The notes: generated by a model from the letters alone, not told the origin. Shown: positions 38,401 through 48,966, counted from the stretch's first letter. The stretch is 64,000 nt of DNA from Knoellia sp. S7-12 (GCF_040518285.1 NZ_CP155449.1:4099721-4163720); one strand, 5' to 3'. Translations and numbers: made by a program.

Positions 38401-38833
38401 TGGGCAGGATGCGACCGGGTTCGCGGGACGGGACAGCAGGTGCGGTCGCGGTCTCCTCACGGAACTGAGCCGTGGCCACATCGATCGGCTGCAACTGGGC
38501 GGTGGCCTTGGACCAGGCGATCACGGCCGATCCGTCCTGCAGGACGTCGAGGCCAGAGCCGGGCGCAACATCAGCAGCGACACCGGCGTCGAGCTGAGCA
38601 GCCGCCTTGTTGAGCCGGCCGAACTTCGCCTGCACGTCAGACGTGATCCACACTCCACCGTCACCGACGTCAGCCTCGTGGACCGTCGACCCCTGGGAGG
38701 TCACCGCCGCGTATCCCATGGTCGAGGCCGCCAGGACGACCACTGCAGTCGAGGCGATGCGCCCACGGCTCCGCCCCCGACGCGAAGCCCGCGTCACAGG
38801 GGTGGAGCGGGTGGAGCGACGGAACGGCCTCAC
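32453..38833 (-). CDS. Giant membrane-anchored Ig-like/fibronectin type III protein, copy 3
   Basis: 2,126 residues, GTG start in a GTGA overlap with the transglutaminase-fold gene and an AAGGA 6 bases upstream, making it the copy most directly coupled to the MoxR operon. Same order of parts as copies 1 and 2: basic N-terminus, one membrane helix (about 26-46), shared TSQGSTVHEADVGDGGVW block, propeller-like region, Ig/cadherin-like repeats, Fn3 repeats. The body is about 95% identical to copy 2 over sampled stretches; the C-terminal tip is distinct (VGTCRTSTCPKV, VCESERAG, RRYCLFARGG, ending GDQHVYSPWSPF). Predicted as an exported surface protein. The start is well supported by coupling. Confidence 0.8.
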   Translation of the reverse strand: MRPFRRSTRSTPVTRASRRGRSRGRIASTAVVVLAASTMGYAAVTSQGSTVHEADVGDGGVWITSDVQAKFGRLNKAAAQLDAGVAADVAPGSGLDVLQDGSAVIAWSKATAQLQPIDVATAQFREETATAPAVPSREPGRILPTLVDLRGGTIAAVDPKTGKVWAQRVDARKGIENLSGLGTGAKPLATVGADAVLAVGEDGAVHVASGAKGTVTTIRPSGRLFAKPVTEPSAAKGSLLQVTALGSAWAVYDPARDAVHSSGRTDGVPAGFASTQGQRAYAAVQLPGPKADSVALSGGSGLNMVQLGGGAARGGIEVAEQMNRSGAVPLPAHPVVLAGCVHGAWSEAGKVFYGVNCGREQPVPTGTIDNVSETPLRDGVAFRVNRGVIVLNDLDNGSAWDVQRDKQKIDNWDALIPPPQRDEDNKKKDKNLVDDAVAQQPPTAKPDNLTVRPGRTSKLHVLDNDTDAAGSVLAIDPRDVSATSNPDIRPSVSADGQSIDVTVPAGATAPFQFTYLVGNGKVKAKARAAVKVNIAAEDTNNAPFLREGQAKLAKTAYPVLAGKRLAVPVISDWRDPEADPVLTTVDGDSLSIDGQGRLAYLAPPTPGKAQIDYVVDDGRGGRTKGVVPVEVIALTETRARPPVTQPDVIRGVVGKSLQIEPLGNDIAGADPSDPDDKMHLAGEVRATGALTVDTNLDTNVVTVTPSGAGTFELSYAAQVGGGVAPGRIRVDVIDAADPDAPPVAVGDTATLRDQSPTLVDPLANDYSPRADVLVTQGATGSTSDDSWLQASIYQGRWIRIVALEPAGGATDSTRRGTIRYTVSDGAKKATGEVTVTQRPPLDLNPVVEDDSAVVRQGDTVAVSVLDNDTMADGIPLKIDPTSVKVLGKDVQQSAFASGNVVRFVPWQDKLTTEQPVTVEYAAYPEGMPERAQTGRIAVRVRPLPTTTNPNQVPVARSFSSSVTAGDPLTITVPTSGVDPDGDTVGVTGVVGTNGGPVNLALGRVVATGPSTIRYESFPTASGTEVINYEVVDRFGGVSRAFVRIGVVAPGDAQPPVAIDDSVTAAPGKTVTVPITANDLIARGDSVELEHEKLNPDSEKSQWKVDADDQTVSTKVPEEGAAVHDFVYGITNGLFDPSRASLLVRGQKDYLNPPTATDDVAKPKGGEASTAVDVLANDTDIDSDPATLKVVEVLSPNAKIVGSKVEVTVLAHPYTAPYVIEDEDGARGMAVIHVPRGTGGTPFVVEGALIEMDKDSTKTVKLGDYVKSPQSRTLGITSASTISAAPAKNLTLTADADGTLNLTSSGGYVGPASVMFEVTDQMSDDQKDVHTAYVSVPVQIGPKVPLLRCPSTAITVLAGGLPRALDIPTLCRVWLPVGLTMDDIVFTSGWEREASDVELKRSGSGERIVTLSAGSGARSGKGVVRVGVRESDITASVNVTVLGQPTEQASVEDPLANMPPPRLRPITVNGLQEGDSQQVDIRSYLDSPLQDAKCSVDAASVTSGQGLTVTRDGCSITVYAGAKPSPIGRVAISVSDAPGRTANGAVSVTMLGRPDPPTSVAAQADRDAGGRARVSWSAPAYDGGAPIRTYTAKWRGGSTGSLECSASPCTIDGLTNGKDYFFTITATNVVGEGDPSAQSNAARPDTKPGPVNGVTMASRGDGSLTIRWSPPENKGSPVSKYVLRLVPTGGGTPRTVEVAAPATSTTVTGLNNMSEYAVAAQAYNEAGPGPFGTATTMQSAGNPPPPGGFKATPDGPGANKSLAAITLSWNTTSPNGPPLKNYTVKRRVTGGAWADLKTVPASTTRATDQVQYDGRKYDYVVTATNGADLTSPNSAAQSFTSIGQPSNPSVTAATPNNDEKVRLTVSLGQPRAGGFASVRWESSTGASGTHSCGSCPAGGQVTILTGQLRTVDQTFTVTTTNGTRSSNPARSNSVQPYGATPQPVDNGGTTSGQTVTYQWSLPTNGRPIERVTVTGAANHDGGPITSISASGNFAQDLTISITAYSAGGASPVLTMTRRTADPPAPEIYNVGPSPEEYNDPVGVGTCRTSTCPKVNYSVRNFPPNTTWNAVCESERAGNSTSRPAVIDASGSGVTMRRYCLFARGGVGQVRMHLWIGDQHVYSPWSPF

Positions 38834-41244
38834 AAGGATCCTTCAGCCCCACGGGTGCGACGCAGCGACGGCAGGCTGGGCAGGCTCAGGCTCCTGGTGC
38901 GGGTCGAGCGGTCACGCTCGAGCAGGGGTCGGATGCTGATGTCGGACCGCAGCCGGCGCCACGTCGACACCGACCCCCGCAGTTCGCCGCGGACGACGTC
39001 GGCGTCACCGAGCAGGGTTGTGGCGACCTCGGGCTCGGGTTCGCCAGGTCCGAAGACGGAGGTGTTGGCACCCGTCGCGATGGGCTCGGCGGCCACGGAC
39101 TCCGGGAAGGCGGTGGCCTGCTCGAGCCGGGTCGCGCCCTTGGGCACGGGGATTCCGAGGCTGCGGGCGTCGGTCACAAGGTCACGCCACACCCACGCCG
39201 CGCGCGACGGAGTGGGGCCGGTGGTGGCGTGCATCCGACGCCGGCGAGCCTTGAGCCAACGGATGAGGGCGTATGCCGCGAGCGCCAACAGGATCGGGAG
39301 CACCAGTGCGAGGACCAGGATCTTGAGCCAGAGCGGCCAGGCCCCGATGTCGAGCGGGTTGCGCTTCTTCTTCTTGATGTCCGTGGCGTTCTGCGCCTGG
39401 TCCGGGCCCTGCAGCACAGAGGGTGGGTTCACTCCGGCAGGGGGCGGCACCTGGGCGCCGACCTTCTGCTCCTCGGACTTGAGCTGCTGCTCGTTGGGCT
39501 TCTTGTTGCGGTCGGGCAGGAAGGTCGACGGCAGCAGCGCGTGCCAGTTGCCGTTGCTCTCCTGCACCTCGACCCAGGCGTGGACGTCCTTGCCCTTCAC
39601 CGCGCCACCGGCCTCCGGGATCGCGCCCATGACCACGCGGCTCGGGATGCCGAGCCGGTTGCCGACGAGGGCGAGGGTCGAGGCGTACTGCTCGTCGTTG
39701 CCGGCGAGCTGGGTCGAACCGACGAAGCGACTGAGTCGGCCAAGGCCGTGGCCGGGCAGGTAGACCTTCTCGTAGGAGTTGGCCGTGCCGCCGTCGGTGT
39801 AGGCCCCTTCCTGGGTCATCGTCTTGGCGACGGCCACGAACTTCTCCCAGGAGCTGCCGGCCTGACCGGTCCAGGCGTCGAGCTTGGCATCGAGGAAGCT
39901 CGTGTCCTCACCGACCTGTGCACCGCTGGCGACATCGAGCTCCGCGGGAAGCTTGGTCGACCAGGTCTTGGCGTCGAGGACGGCGTCAAAGCTGTAGGTG
40001 TCGCCGGGCTGCACGAGCGCCGGGACCACCGCCGTCTCGGTCGCGGTGTTGAGCCAGAGCGCCTCGGCGAGGTCGTCGCCGCGGGCACCGTCGAACCGCA
40101 CTCCGGTCGTCGAGCCGGCCACGGGCAGCCACGCACCGGCATACCCGCCCTCCGGGACGGTGACCGTCGCCGTGACCGTGTCACCCGTCGCGCGAGCCGC
40201 GATGCGGGATCCGACCTGCTGGAACGGCGTGCCGTCGATTGCTCGGTCGGCTGCGCCCCACACGAGGCCGTCGTAGTTGTCGAGTGTCGCGAACCGCACG
40301 GGCGCACCCGGCGGAAGGCCGGTGATCTTGAGGATCTCGGTGTCGAAGAGGTCCGCGGTGTTGGGTTCGGTGTATTGCCGGAACCCGGAGAGCGGACTGG
40401 TGAACTGCGCGACGTCATAGGGCGGTGTCAGCTCGTTGCGGACCACGGCCCGCGCGGACGACTCGTCGGTGCCGGGGAGGAACTGCCCGAGGAGCGATCC
40501 CGCGAGAGCCGCGACCGTGAGGAGAACGACACCCGTGATCGTGCGTGCCTGTCGGCCGGCGCCGTTCTGCAGGGCTGCGCGGGTGCGCGCGGCCCGGGCG
40601 ACGAGCCAGAGGATGAGGACCAGGGCGAACAGCACACCTTGGACGAGCTTGGCCGCTGGCTGCTGCGTGCCGAGGGCGATGCTGCCGACGAGCAGGACGA
40701 CCGGCGCGAGTGCAGCGGCGCCCACACTCGCAAAACGTCGGGCCACGCCGTAGGTGATCGCCGACCCGAGCAGAGCCGTGAGCCAGGGCAGGGCCACGAG
40801 GGGACCTCGCGCATCGACCGGCGGGAGCAGCGTGAGCCAGTCCTTCCACCCGGTCACCGGCGTCACCGCGAGGTCGCGGAAGGTCTGCAGCGTCGGCACC
40901 ACTCCCCCGAGCAGGTCGCCGCGCACGGCCACCGGACCACCAAGGACGAAGTGGATGGCAACCAGAGCGAGCGCCGTGGCGATCAGCGGCCAGGAGCGGA
41001 TCACGGCAACGTGCGCGACCAGGGTGCCGAGGACGACACCGATCGCCGCGGCCACCATCCACTCCCAGCCGATGAAGCCGGTGCGGAAGCCGACCAGGGC
41101 GATCGTGACGAGCACGAGCGCAAAGGTGAGGTCGACGAGAGCGTCGCGGGACGGCATACCCAGGATCGAAGGACGGTCGGCCGACTGACGGGAGCCGCTC
41201 CCCTTGGCGCGGGACCGGCGACTGGCGGTGGCGTCGGTGCTCAA
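38830..41244 (-). CDS. Transglutaminase-fold membrane protein (TgpA/DUF3488-like), probably catalytically inactive
   Basis: 804 residues, TTG start in a TTGA overlap with the DUF58 gene. Several N-terminal membrane helices (about 37-270; ALVDLTFALVLVTIALVGF, LFALVLILWLVARA, ITGVVLLTVAALAGSLLG), an extracellular transglutaminase-like domain (about 280-580), a last helix (about 628-655) and a basic cytoplasmic tail. The canonical triad is damaged: the GxC block reads GNDEQYAS, with Asp517 where Cys is expected; His555 (DVHAWVEV) is kept; the DPT block reads LLPST, with Leu for Asp. It may bind rather than cross-link protein or peptidoglycan. It sits directly between DUF58 and the giant Ig/Fn3 gene 3, so it is probably part of their machinery. 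Confidence 0.85.
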   Translation of the reverse strand: MSTDATASRRSRAKGSGSRQSADRPSILGMPSRDALVDLTFALVLVTIALVGFRTGFIGWEWMVAAAIGVVLGTLVAHVAVIRSWPLIATALALVAIHFVLGGPVAVRGDLLGGVVPTLQTFRDLAVTPVTGWKDWLTLLPPVDARGPLVALPWLTALLGSAITYGVARRFASVGAAALAPVVLLVGSIALGTQQPAAKLVQGVLFALVLILWLVARAARTRAALQNGAGRQARTITGVVLLTVAALAGSLLGQFLPGTDESSARAVVRNELTPPYDVAQFTSPLSGFRQYTEPNTADLFDTEILKITGLPPGAPVRFATLDNYDGLVWGAADRAIDGTPFQQVGSRIAARATGDTVTATVTVPEGGYAGAWLPVAGSTTGVRFDGARGDDLAEALWLNTATETAVVPALVQPGDTYSFDAVLDAKTWSTKLPAELDVASGAQVGEDTSFLDAKLDAWTGQAGSSWEKFVAVAKTMTQEGAYTDGGTANSYEKVYLPGHGLGRLSRFVGSTQLAGNDEQYASTLALVGNRLGIPSRVVMGAIPEAGGAVKGKDVHAWVEVQESNGNWHALLPSTFLPDRNKKPNEQQLKSEEQKVGAQVPPPAGVNPPSVLQGPDQAQNATDIKKKKRNPLDIGAWPLWLKILVLALVLPILLALAAYALIRWLKARRRRMHATTGPTPSRAAWVWRDLVTDARSLGIPVPKGATRLEQATAFPESVAAEPIATGANTSVFGPGEPEPEVATTLLGDADVVRGELRGSVSTWRRLRSDISIRPLLERDRSTRTRSLSLPSLPSLRRTRGAEGSL

Positions 41245-42890
41245 GCGAGGACTCCACTGAAGAGGACGCGGCGGACGTCGGCGAGCTCACGCACGGTGAG
41301 GATCGTCAGGCCAGCGCCACGACGGACACCGACCTGAGCGTCGGGATCGATGACGAGCGCGACCTTGATGACCTCGACCTCGAACTGGGCGAGGGCCCGC
41401 TGGACCTGGATGAAGGGACGGTGTGAACCCGTGACGAGGATCGCGATGCTCGCGTCGGGCGCCAGGGCCGCGGCGTCACCGGTCGCACCGAAGATGTCCA
41501 TCTGACCGATGCTCGCGCGGGCGAAGGTGTCGAGGGTGAGCGGGGCGGTGGAGCGGGAGATGCGCTGGTCGTTGCAGATGATCGTCGTGTCCTGCTCGTC
41601 CAGGATCGAGCGCACGGCGAGCGAGGCGGCACACGAGATCGCCAGCTCCACGGCGGCGTCCTCACCGGTGTAGACCTCCGGCGAGGTGTCGACAACGAGG
41701 GCGAGGTGCGAACGCCGGGTGTCGAGGAACTGACGCACGAGCAGGCGTCCGTGCTTCGCACTCGAGCGCCAGTGGATGTAGCGGCGGTCGTCTCCGGGCT
41801 GGTATTCACGCAGGGCGTGGAAGGCGAGGTCGGACATCGACAGGTCGGGCGTGACCTCACCCTCGAGGTCGCGCAGCAGTCCGGCACCGAGCGACTCGAG
41901 CGACGTCGTCAGGGGGTGGACGAAGAGTTCGCTCTGCTCGGTCCACTCCATGGTGCGGCGGACGAGGCCGAGCGGGTCGCCGTGCACCGTGGTCGCGGGG
42001 CCGACCTGGATGACGCCGCGGCGCTCGGTGGGGACGACGAACAGCTCTTCGTGGGACTTGCCGGAGCCGAGCGAGGGCAACGTGAAGCGGGCTGCGGATC
42101 GGCCGACGGGCAGCTCGACGAGCAGAGGGAGCATGCCGCGGCCCGAGAGATTGCGGACCTCGATGCGGCCGGTGGCGGGCTCGCCGACCGTGACTCGCGT
42201 CGGGTCGACGTCGGTGCGGATCTCGACCTTGGAGTGGCCGATCGCCAGGGCCACGCAGGCCAGGAAGAGCACGAGGCAGGCGACGGCGATCATGGCCAGC
42301 TCGGTCCATTCGTAGCGGCTCGCGAGGAACCACGCGACGAGGCCCAGTCCGAAGACCGTCCACCCGAGGGGCGAGACCCACGCCAGGGCCCGGGAGACCG
42401 GACGCCACACCGGCTCGGCCTTCTCCGCCAACGGCCTGATGCGGTCACCCGTGAGGTCGAGGATGCGGGCGCCGGTCTGGGTGATGGCCGAGGGAATCTG
42501 CACCCGGGGCAGCGTGATCGTCGGCAGCTCGGGGCGGCGACGGGTCGACCGGCTGCTGCCCACACTTGCCTGCGGCTCATTGCGATGCACGGCCTGGGTG
42601 TCGTCCTCGGGCTGGCGCAGGCCGAGGATCGAGCGCCACCGTGACCCCCCGGTGGCTGTGGCACCTGAGGAGCGCTGTCGGCTCGGCTGCTTCTGAGCCG
42701 GGCGGACCTTGAGGGACGAGCGGGAGACGGTTGATTCGTCACCGTCGACGGGACCCGAGGGGGCGGGTGGGCGCGAGCGTGACTCGCGCGCACCACGCGC
42801 CGCCGTCGCCTCAGCATCCGATGCCCCAGCATGCAGGTCGGAGCGTCGAATCGTGGCCGACTCCTCGTCGGGCCCCACCGGATCGGACAT
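41241..42890 (-). CDS. DUF58 (vWA-related) membrane-associated protein
   Basis: 549 residues, ATG start 2 bases after the moxR stop. A disordered, Ser/Arg-rich N-terminus (~130 residues) is followed by two close membrane helices (about 168-213; [13 protein letters not shown] and [16 protein letters not shown]) and the DUF58 domain with its diagnostic [21 protein letters not shown] (about 365-385) and [19 protein letters not shown], the start of a vWA-like fold. DUF58 proteins pair with MoxR AAA+ ATPases, often with a transglutaminase-fold protein, exactly as here; the pair is thought to act in assembly or maturation of envelope proteins. Substrates here are plausibly the three giant Ig/Fn3 proteins (inference). 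Confidence 0.9.
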   Translation of the reverse strand: MSDPVGPDEESATIRRSDLHAGASDAEATAARGARESRSRPPAPSGPVDGDESTVSRSSLKVRPAQKQPSRQRSSGATATGGSRWRSILGLRQPEDDTQAVHRNEPQASVGSSRSTRRRPELPTITLPRVQIPSAITQTGARILDLTGDRIRPLAEKAEPVWRPVSRALAWVSPLGWTVFGLGLVAWFLASRYEWTELAMIAVACLVLFLACVALAIGHSKVEIRTDVDPTRVTVGEPATGRIEVRNLSGRGMLPLLVELPVGRSAARFTLPSLGSGKSHEELFVVPTERRGVIQVGPATTVHGDPLGLVRRTMEWTEQSELFVHPLTTSLESLGAGLLRDLEGEVTPDLSMSDLAFHALREYQPGDDRRYIHWRSSAKHGRLLVRQFLDTRRSHLALVVDTSPEVYTGEDAAVELAISCAASLAVRSILDEQDTTIICNDQRISRSTAPLTLDTFARASIGQMDIFGATGDAAALAPDASIAILVTGSHRPFIQVQRALAQFEVEVIKVALVIDPDAQVGVRRGAGLTILTVRELADVRRVLFSGVLA

Positions 42891-42892
42891 CG

Positions 42893-43861
42893 TCAGGCGA
42901 CTCGCTCAGTCGGAGGCGCAACCTCGCCCAGGATCTGGTTGATGACCTGGTCCACGGTGATGCCGGCGAACTGAGCCTCGGCCGTCACGAGCAGGCGGTG
43001 GTTGAGGACCGGGTGGGCCAGCATCTTGATGTCGTCGGGGAGGACGTGCGTGCGACCCTGACCGATCGCCCAGGTCTTGGCGCAGCGCACGAAGGCGAGG
43101 CATCCACGAACCGACAGACCGAGGCGGACGCTGACGTGACGGCGGGTCTCCTCCGCGAGGCGCGACACGTAGTCCAGGATCGCGTCGTCGACGTGGACCT
43201 CGTCGGCGAGCTCGGCCATGTCGAGGATGACCTGGGAGGTGACCACGGGCTCGAGGGCCTTGGTGCGGTCACGGGTCTTGGCGTCGCGCAACACCCGCAC
43301 GGTCGCGTCGTGGTCGGGGTAGCCAAGCGTCGTCTTCATGAGGAAGCGGTCGAGCTGGGCCTCGGGCAGGCGGTAGGTGCCGGCCTGCTCGATGGGGTTC
43401 TGGGTGGCGACGACCATGAACGGCTCGCCGACCTCGTGGCGAGTGCCGTCGACGGTGACCTTGCCCTCCTCCATGACCTCGAGGAGCGCCGACTGCGTCT
43501 TGGGTGACGCGCGGTTGATCTCGTCGGCGAGGACGATCGTCGCGAAGATCGGACCCTTGTGGAACTCGAACACCTTGGTGTTGGGGTCATAGATCGTCAC
43601 ACCGGTCACGTCGCTCGGCAGCAGGTCCGGCGTGAACTGGATGCGGCTGTTGGAGCCGTGCACCGTGCTCGACAAGGCACGCGCGAGCTGCGTCTTGCCG
43701 GTTCCGGGGAAGTCCTCGAGGAGCAGGTGCCCCTCGGAGAGCATGCACGTGAGGGCCAGTCGAATGACGTGCTCCTTGCCGAGCACGGCCTTGTCGACGT
43801 TGCTCACCATCGCCTCGAAGGTCTTGGTGAACCACGCGGCCTGGTCATGGGTGACCGTCAT
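42893..43861 (-). CDS. moxR: MoxR-family AAA+ ATPase
   Basis: 322 residues from ATG 43861, chosen because AGAGGA lies 10 bases upstream; ATG 43879 is inside that ribosome binding site. Walker A PGTGKT (about 52-57), Walker B LADEINR (111-117), the sensor-1 [24 protein letters not shown] block typical of MoxR, and a C-terminal lid ([17 protein letters not shown]). MoxR ATPases act as chaperones for partner vWA/DUF58 proteins. First gene of the moxR-DUF58-transglutaminase-Ig/Fn3 operon; the stop is 2 bases from the DUF58 start. Confidence 0.95.
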   Translation of the reverse strand: MTVTHDQAAWFTKTFEAMVSNVDKAVLGKEHVIRLALTCMLSEGHLLLEDFPGTGKTQLARALSSTVHGSNSRIQFTPDLLPSDVTGVTIYDPNTKVFEFHKGPIFATIVLADEINRASPKTQSALLEVMEEGKVTVDGTRHEVGEPFMVVATQNPIEQAGTYRLPEAQLDRFLMKTTLGYPDHDATVRVLRDAKTRDRTKALEPVVTSQVILDMAELADEVHVDDAILDYVSRLAEETRRHVSVRLGLSVRGCLAFVRCAKTWAIGQGRTHVLPDDIKMLAHPVLNHRLLVTAEAQFAGITVDQVINQILGEVAPPTERVA

Positions 43862-44258
43862 GGGTCGGGGTCCTCTCATCGCAGTGGTGGGGCGACACTG
43901 TCGGAAAAGGGGAAAGCCCTGTGTGGCCCCCGCAACCGATGTGTCACCCCCCGTGGGTGCTCACACACCTGCGAACCCCTCGACGCGTCAAGAAGTCACA
44001 CGTATGCCGTGATGAATGCTACCGGCTGTCCCGCGCCTTCCCTATGGGTGTCCATACCCACTTCGGGCGGTTCCCCGAGGGGAAACTGGCGCCTTTGCCC
44101 GGCAAGTCCCAACCTATGGCCCCGCCGGGACCGCTGCGGGCGTTCGTGGATTTCTTCCCCCATTCGAGACCGGGCTCGGCGCGCGGACGGCGGATGGGAC
44201 AGCGGCGAACCGGCATACGCGCAGGGAGCGCACGGCATACCCAAGGCCCAAAACGCAT
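43862..44258. other. 397-base intergenic region upstream of moxR
   Basis: No gene is supported. It should hold the moxR promoter and the end of the phospho-signalling transcript. Visible structures: TTCCCC-GA-GGGGAA (44071-44084), a 5-bp stem TGGGT/ACCCA near 44045-44060, three copies of the GTATGCCG octamer (44002, 44211, 44233), and a stretch at about 44176-44203 (CGGATGGGACAGCGGCGAAC) that resembles one end of the hairpin elements near parS. A TTGACG (reverse strand, near 43985-43990) lacks a convincing -10. Confidence 0.5.
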
Positions 44259-44951
44259 TCAGTCGAGCAGAGCGAGATCCGCTTCCGTGACCATGCGCGT
44301 CGACAAAGCATGCTCAACGAGCCGCGACTTGCGGTTGCTGGCGAGCTTGCCGGGGCCTCCGTGGAGTCCTCGAGTCCCAGCGTCGGCGAGCTTCTGACAG
44401 ACGTTGTCGAGCTTGCGGTTGAACTTCGTCGTCGTCCAACCGAGCCGCGCGGCCGCCTGGGCGGAGGACGGGATCTGGCCCTGGCCGGCATACGTCGTGC
44501 GCACGAAGCTCTCGCAGAGCGCGACGACGAGCAGCTTCTGGTCGGGGGTCATCGACACACGGCCGACGGTCGTCTCACCCGGGGAGTCCTCGGGTTCGAG
44601 CTCGGGCTCGGTCTCGATCGAGGTGAACGTCGCGTCGTCGACGGTGATGTCGAAGTCGTAGGTCGTGGGGCCAGCCGTGAACCAGACGGTGAACGCTTCG
44701 AGGGCGAGCGGGATGCGGGCGCCGGGTGAGAGCCATGCCTGGAAGAGTCCCTTGCGGTCGCCGACGGTCGCGGTCAGCGTGGAGCCGACGTTGCTGAGCC
44801 ACCACAGACCGTGCTCGCGGTGCACCTGGAGGAAGACGCGGTGCAGGTAGGGGTTGTCGTCGATCTCGATGTCGGCGACGCGTCCGATCGTCAGGGGGGC
44901 GTCGTCCAAGGCCCGGAACTCCTCGCCGCAGAACTCCACGGTCACTGCCAT
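44259..44951 (-). CDS. FHA-domain protein with C-terminal helix-turn-helix
   Basis: 230 residues, ATG 4 bases after the kinase stop. N-terminal FHA-like fold (about 15-95): PLTIGRVADIEID supplies the Gly-Arg of the phosphothreonine pocket, HRVFLQVHREHGLWWLSNVGS the His and Asn-Gly-Ser region. An acidic linker (EPELEPEDSPGETTVGR) precedes a C-terminal helical domain, with QAAARLGWTTTKFNRKLDNV looking like a helix-turn-helix. It probably reads the phosphorylation state set by the adjacent kinase and PP2C phosphatase and may regulate transcription. Last gene of its operon, before the 397-base gap to moxR. Confidence 0.8.
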   Translation of the reverse strand: MAVTVEFCGEEFRALDDAPLTIGRVADIEIDDNPYLHRVFLQVHREHGLWWLSNVGSTLTATVGDRKGLFQAWLSPGARIPLALEAFTVWFTAGPTTYDFDITVDDATFTSIETEPELEPEDSPGETTVGRVSMTPDQKLLVVALCESFVRTTYAGQGQIPSSAQAAARLGWTTTKFNRKLDNVCQKLADAGTRGLHGGPGKLASNRKSRLVEHALSTRMVTEADLALLD

Positions 44952-44955
44952 CGGG

Positions 44956-46436
44956 TCAGCCTCCAGTCACGCACTTGATGGGGGAGTATGGCGACGTGGC
45001 GCCTGCCGCGCGCGCCACCGCCACTTGCGCGCAGACCTGTGCGCCGGGCTTGGCCGCTGCGGTGTGCGGCATCTTGCGCACGGTCGTGACCTCGGCCTGC
45101 GCCACCTCCGCCTCGCTCGCAGCGATGCGCATCCGATAGAAGTCGCCCTTGCGTACGCCGGCGTAGTTCCAGCTGAAGGCCACCCCACCGGCGACGGCCC
45201 GGCCATCCATCGCCGGCTGCTCCGGGATGTCGACGACGGGTCCGCCAGCGCCGGCGGTCACCGACGCAGAGGGGGCGTCAGTCGCCTCGTCGGTGGGCTC
45301 GTCGCCACGAAAGCCCACGGCCCAGACGAGGGCGCCGACGAGCAGCACCATGAGCACGCCGACACCGGCGAGGAGTGCGCCCCCACTGATGGTCGTTGGT
45401 GCAGGGCCGTCGTCGGTCCCGCCCTCGGTCGTGGCCGGCCGGGACGCGGGGGCTGGCAGGTAGGCCTGGGCGGACGAGACGGTGGGCGCGCGCACGCTCG
45501 TGCGGTCCGGGTCGGTGTGCTCGGGTGCGACCTGGCTCCGGCTGTCGGCGACGGTCGTGTGACCGGACTCGTCGAGGACGACGATCGGGGTGCGGGCGAA
45601 GCGCTGTTCCTGCTCGATGGCCTGGAGGGCGCGGGCGAGGTCGATCGCACTCTGCGGGCGGGCGTCGGGCTTCTTGGCCATGGCGTGGCCAAGAAGGCGT
45701 TCCAGGCTGAGCGGGACATCGGCTCGGCCGGTCTGCGGGACCGGTGTGGCCCGGATCCGCGGCATGAGCGAGTAGGCCGAGTTGTCGCCGCCCGGCTGCT
45801 CGAACGGCGAGCGCCCGACAAGGAGGTGCCACAGCGTGGCCGCGAGCGAGTAGACGTCACTGCGGGCGTCACCATTGCTCTGCCCATAGAGGACCTCGGG
45901 TGGGGACCAGGGCACGGAGACGCCGACGTCCTCGTCGTGCTCCTCCTGGCCGCCACGGCCGGCGATGCCGAAGTCGGTGAGGCCGGGTGAGCCGTACTGG
46001 CTGATGAGGACGTTGGCCGGTTTGATGTCGCGGTGGATGATGCCCGCGCGATGCGCGGTCTCGACCGCACTTGCCAGTTGTATGCCGGTGCGCAACACCT
46101 CTTCGACCGTGAGCCTTTCCCGCTTGGCCCGGGTCGCAAGGTTGGGCGGCGGGTAGTACTTCATGACGAGGTAGGCGCCACCGTCGGGGAGCTTCTCGCT
46201 GCGGAAGACCTGGACGATGTAGGGGTGGTCCGCGAGCTGGGCCATCGTGTTGGCCTCGTCGACGAACTGCCGCAGGATCGTCGGCGTCAGGCCCTCACGC
46301 TTGAGGACCTTAACCGCCACGGGCATTCGCGGCTGCTGCTGCTCATAGAGGAAGACGTCGGCATAGCCACCCGAGCCCAGGGGCTGGCGATAGACGAGTC
46401 CGGGGATCTCCGGGGCGGAGCCAGGTGCTGCTCGGC

Positions 46437-46440
<4 letters not shown>
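44956..46440 (-). CDS. Ser/Thr protein kinase with one membrane helix and extracellular Fn3-like domain
   Basis: 494 residues, GTG start in a GTGA overlap with the FHA gene. Kinase domain (about 14-275): Gly loop [10 protein letters not shown] (21-30), VAVK Lys44, catalytic [10 protein letters not shown] (136-145), DFG (156-158), SPPE for APE (about 179-182) and [19 protein letters not shown]. The lysine, HRD and DFG are all present, so it is probably active. A Pro/Thr-rich juxtamembrane region leads to one helix (about 352-377) and a ~105-residue extracellular part with the Fn3-like pattern [18 protein letters not shown] and two Cys (QVCAQVA, SPIKCV). It is flanked by FHA genes and upstream of moxR, suggesting that it senses or controls the giant Fn3 proteins. 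Confidence 0.92.
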
Positions 46441-48140
<1,700 letters not shown>

Positions 48141-48150
48141 GGTGGGTTCC

Positions 48151-48966
48151 TCAGGTCGGCATCAGAGTGTGACGGGGAGCCGTGTCGGCCTCGTCGTTGT
48201 CATCTTCGTCGGCATCGAAGGCGACGACGACAACACTGATGTTGTCACGACCCCCGGCCTCCACGGCGGCCATGCACAAGGCGTCTGCGGCAACCTGGGG
48301 GTCGTCGTACTTCTGCAGAGCCACCATGATCGTGCGGTCATCGATCTCGTTGGACAGTCCGTCACTGCACAGGACGAAGCGCTCACCGGGGTGCGGCGGG
48401 AAGACCCAGACGTCCGCGGTCGGCCCCGGTTCGGTGCCCAGGGAGCGCGTGATGATGTTGCGGAGCGGGTGCCTCAGCGCTTCGTCGGCGGTGATGAGTC
48501 CGGCGTCGACCATCTCGCGGACCTCGGAATGGTCCTGGGTCACCATGCTCATCCGGTTGCCGAGGAAACGGTAGACGCGGGAGTCGCCGACGTTGAAGAC
48601 GATCCAGTGCTCGGCGCCGCCGGCATCGACGACGGTCAGGCCGGCGACGGTCGTGCCCATGCCGGTCTGCTCCGGATGGCGGGCCGCAGACTCGAGGATC
48701 TCCGTGTTGGTGCGGCGCAGCAGCGCGACGATGTCCTCGGAGCGGACGTGCTCACGGGTGTTGAGCTCCCCCAGACACTGGACCGCGATCTGGCTGGCGA
48801 CCTCACCGGCGGCGTGACCGCCCATGCCGTCGGCGATGGCATAGACGCGGCCCTGCGCGATGAGGCTGTCCTCGTTGTGGTCGCGCACGCGGCCGACGTG
48901 GGTCGCGGCGCCGGAGCGGATGCGCACGTCCGGCCCCGTGAGCGAGGCGTAGTGGCGGGCGCTCAC
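48151..48966 (-). CDS. PP2C-family Ser/Thr protein phosphatase
   Basis: 271 residues from GTG 48966, which overlaps the upstream stop (GTGA); the longer frame adds 61 Arg-rich, unlikely residues. Motifs: VRDHNEDS (about 28-34), [12 protein letters not shown] (44-55), [31 protein letters not shown] and [11 protein letters not shown], supplying the Asp ligands for the Mn/Mg centre. No membrane helix, so it acts in the cytoplasm. It would reverse the adjacent kinase and sits 10 bases before the FHA gene. Confidence 0.95.
   Translation of the reverse strand: MSARHYASLTGPDVRIRSGAATHVGRVRDHNEDSLIAQGRVYAIADGMGGHAAGEVASQIAVQCLGELNTREHVRSEDIVALLRRTNTEILESAARHPEQTGMGTTVAGLTVVDAGGAEHWIVFNVGDSRVYRFLGNRMSMVTQDHSEVREMVDAGLITADEALRHPLRNIITRSLGTEPGPTADVWVFPPHPGERFVLCSDGLSNEIDDRTIMVALQKYDDPQVAADALCMAAVEAGGRDNISVVVVAFDADEDDNDEADTAPRHTLMPT

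Larger units (their letters stand above)
25936..38833. repeat. Tandem ~6.5-kb duplication (copies 2 and 3)
   Basis: Corresponding positions in the two genes lie about 6.48-6.52 kb apart. Example: 27381-27555 and 33860-34034 differ at about three positions, and both carry the same palindrome GTTCCACGTGGAAC (28646-28659; 35124-35137). High synonymous-site identity points to recent duplication or ongoing gene conversion, while the ends of the two genes differ. Confidence 0.75.

Noticed and set aside
24541..39763. Very long forward-strand open frames opposite the Ig/Fn3 and transglutaminase-fold genes (e.g. 30319-32511, 36797-39763)
   Set aside because: They lie antisense to well-supported genes, have Arg/Asp/Gly-rich low-information translations and no domain features; they follow from high G+C third positions.
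43985..43990. TTGACG (reverse strand) as -35 of moxR
   Set aside because: No TANNNT element at 16-19 bases.
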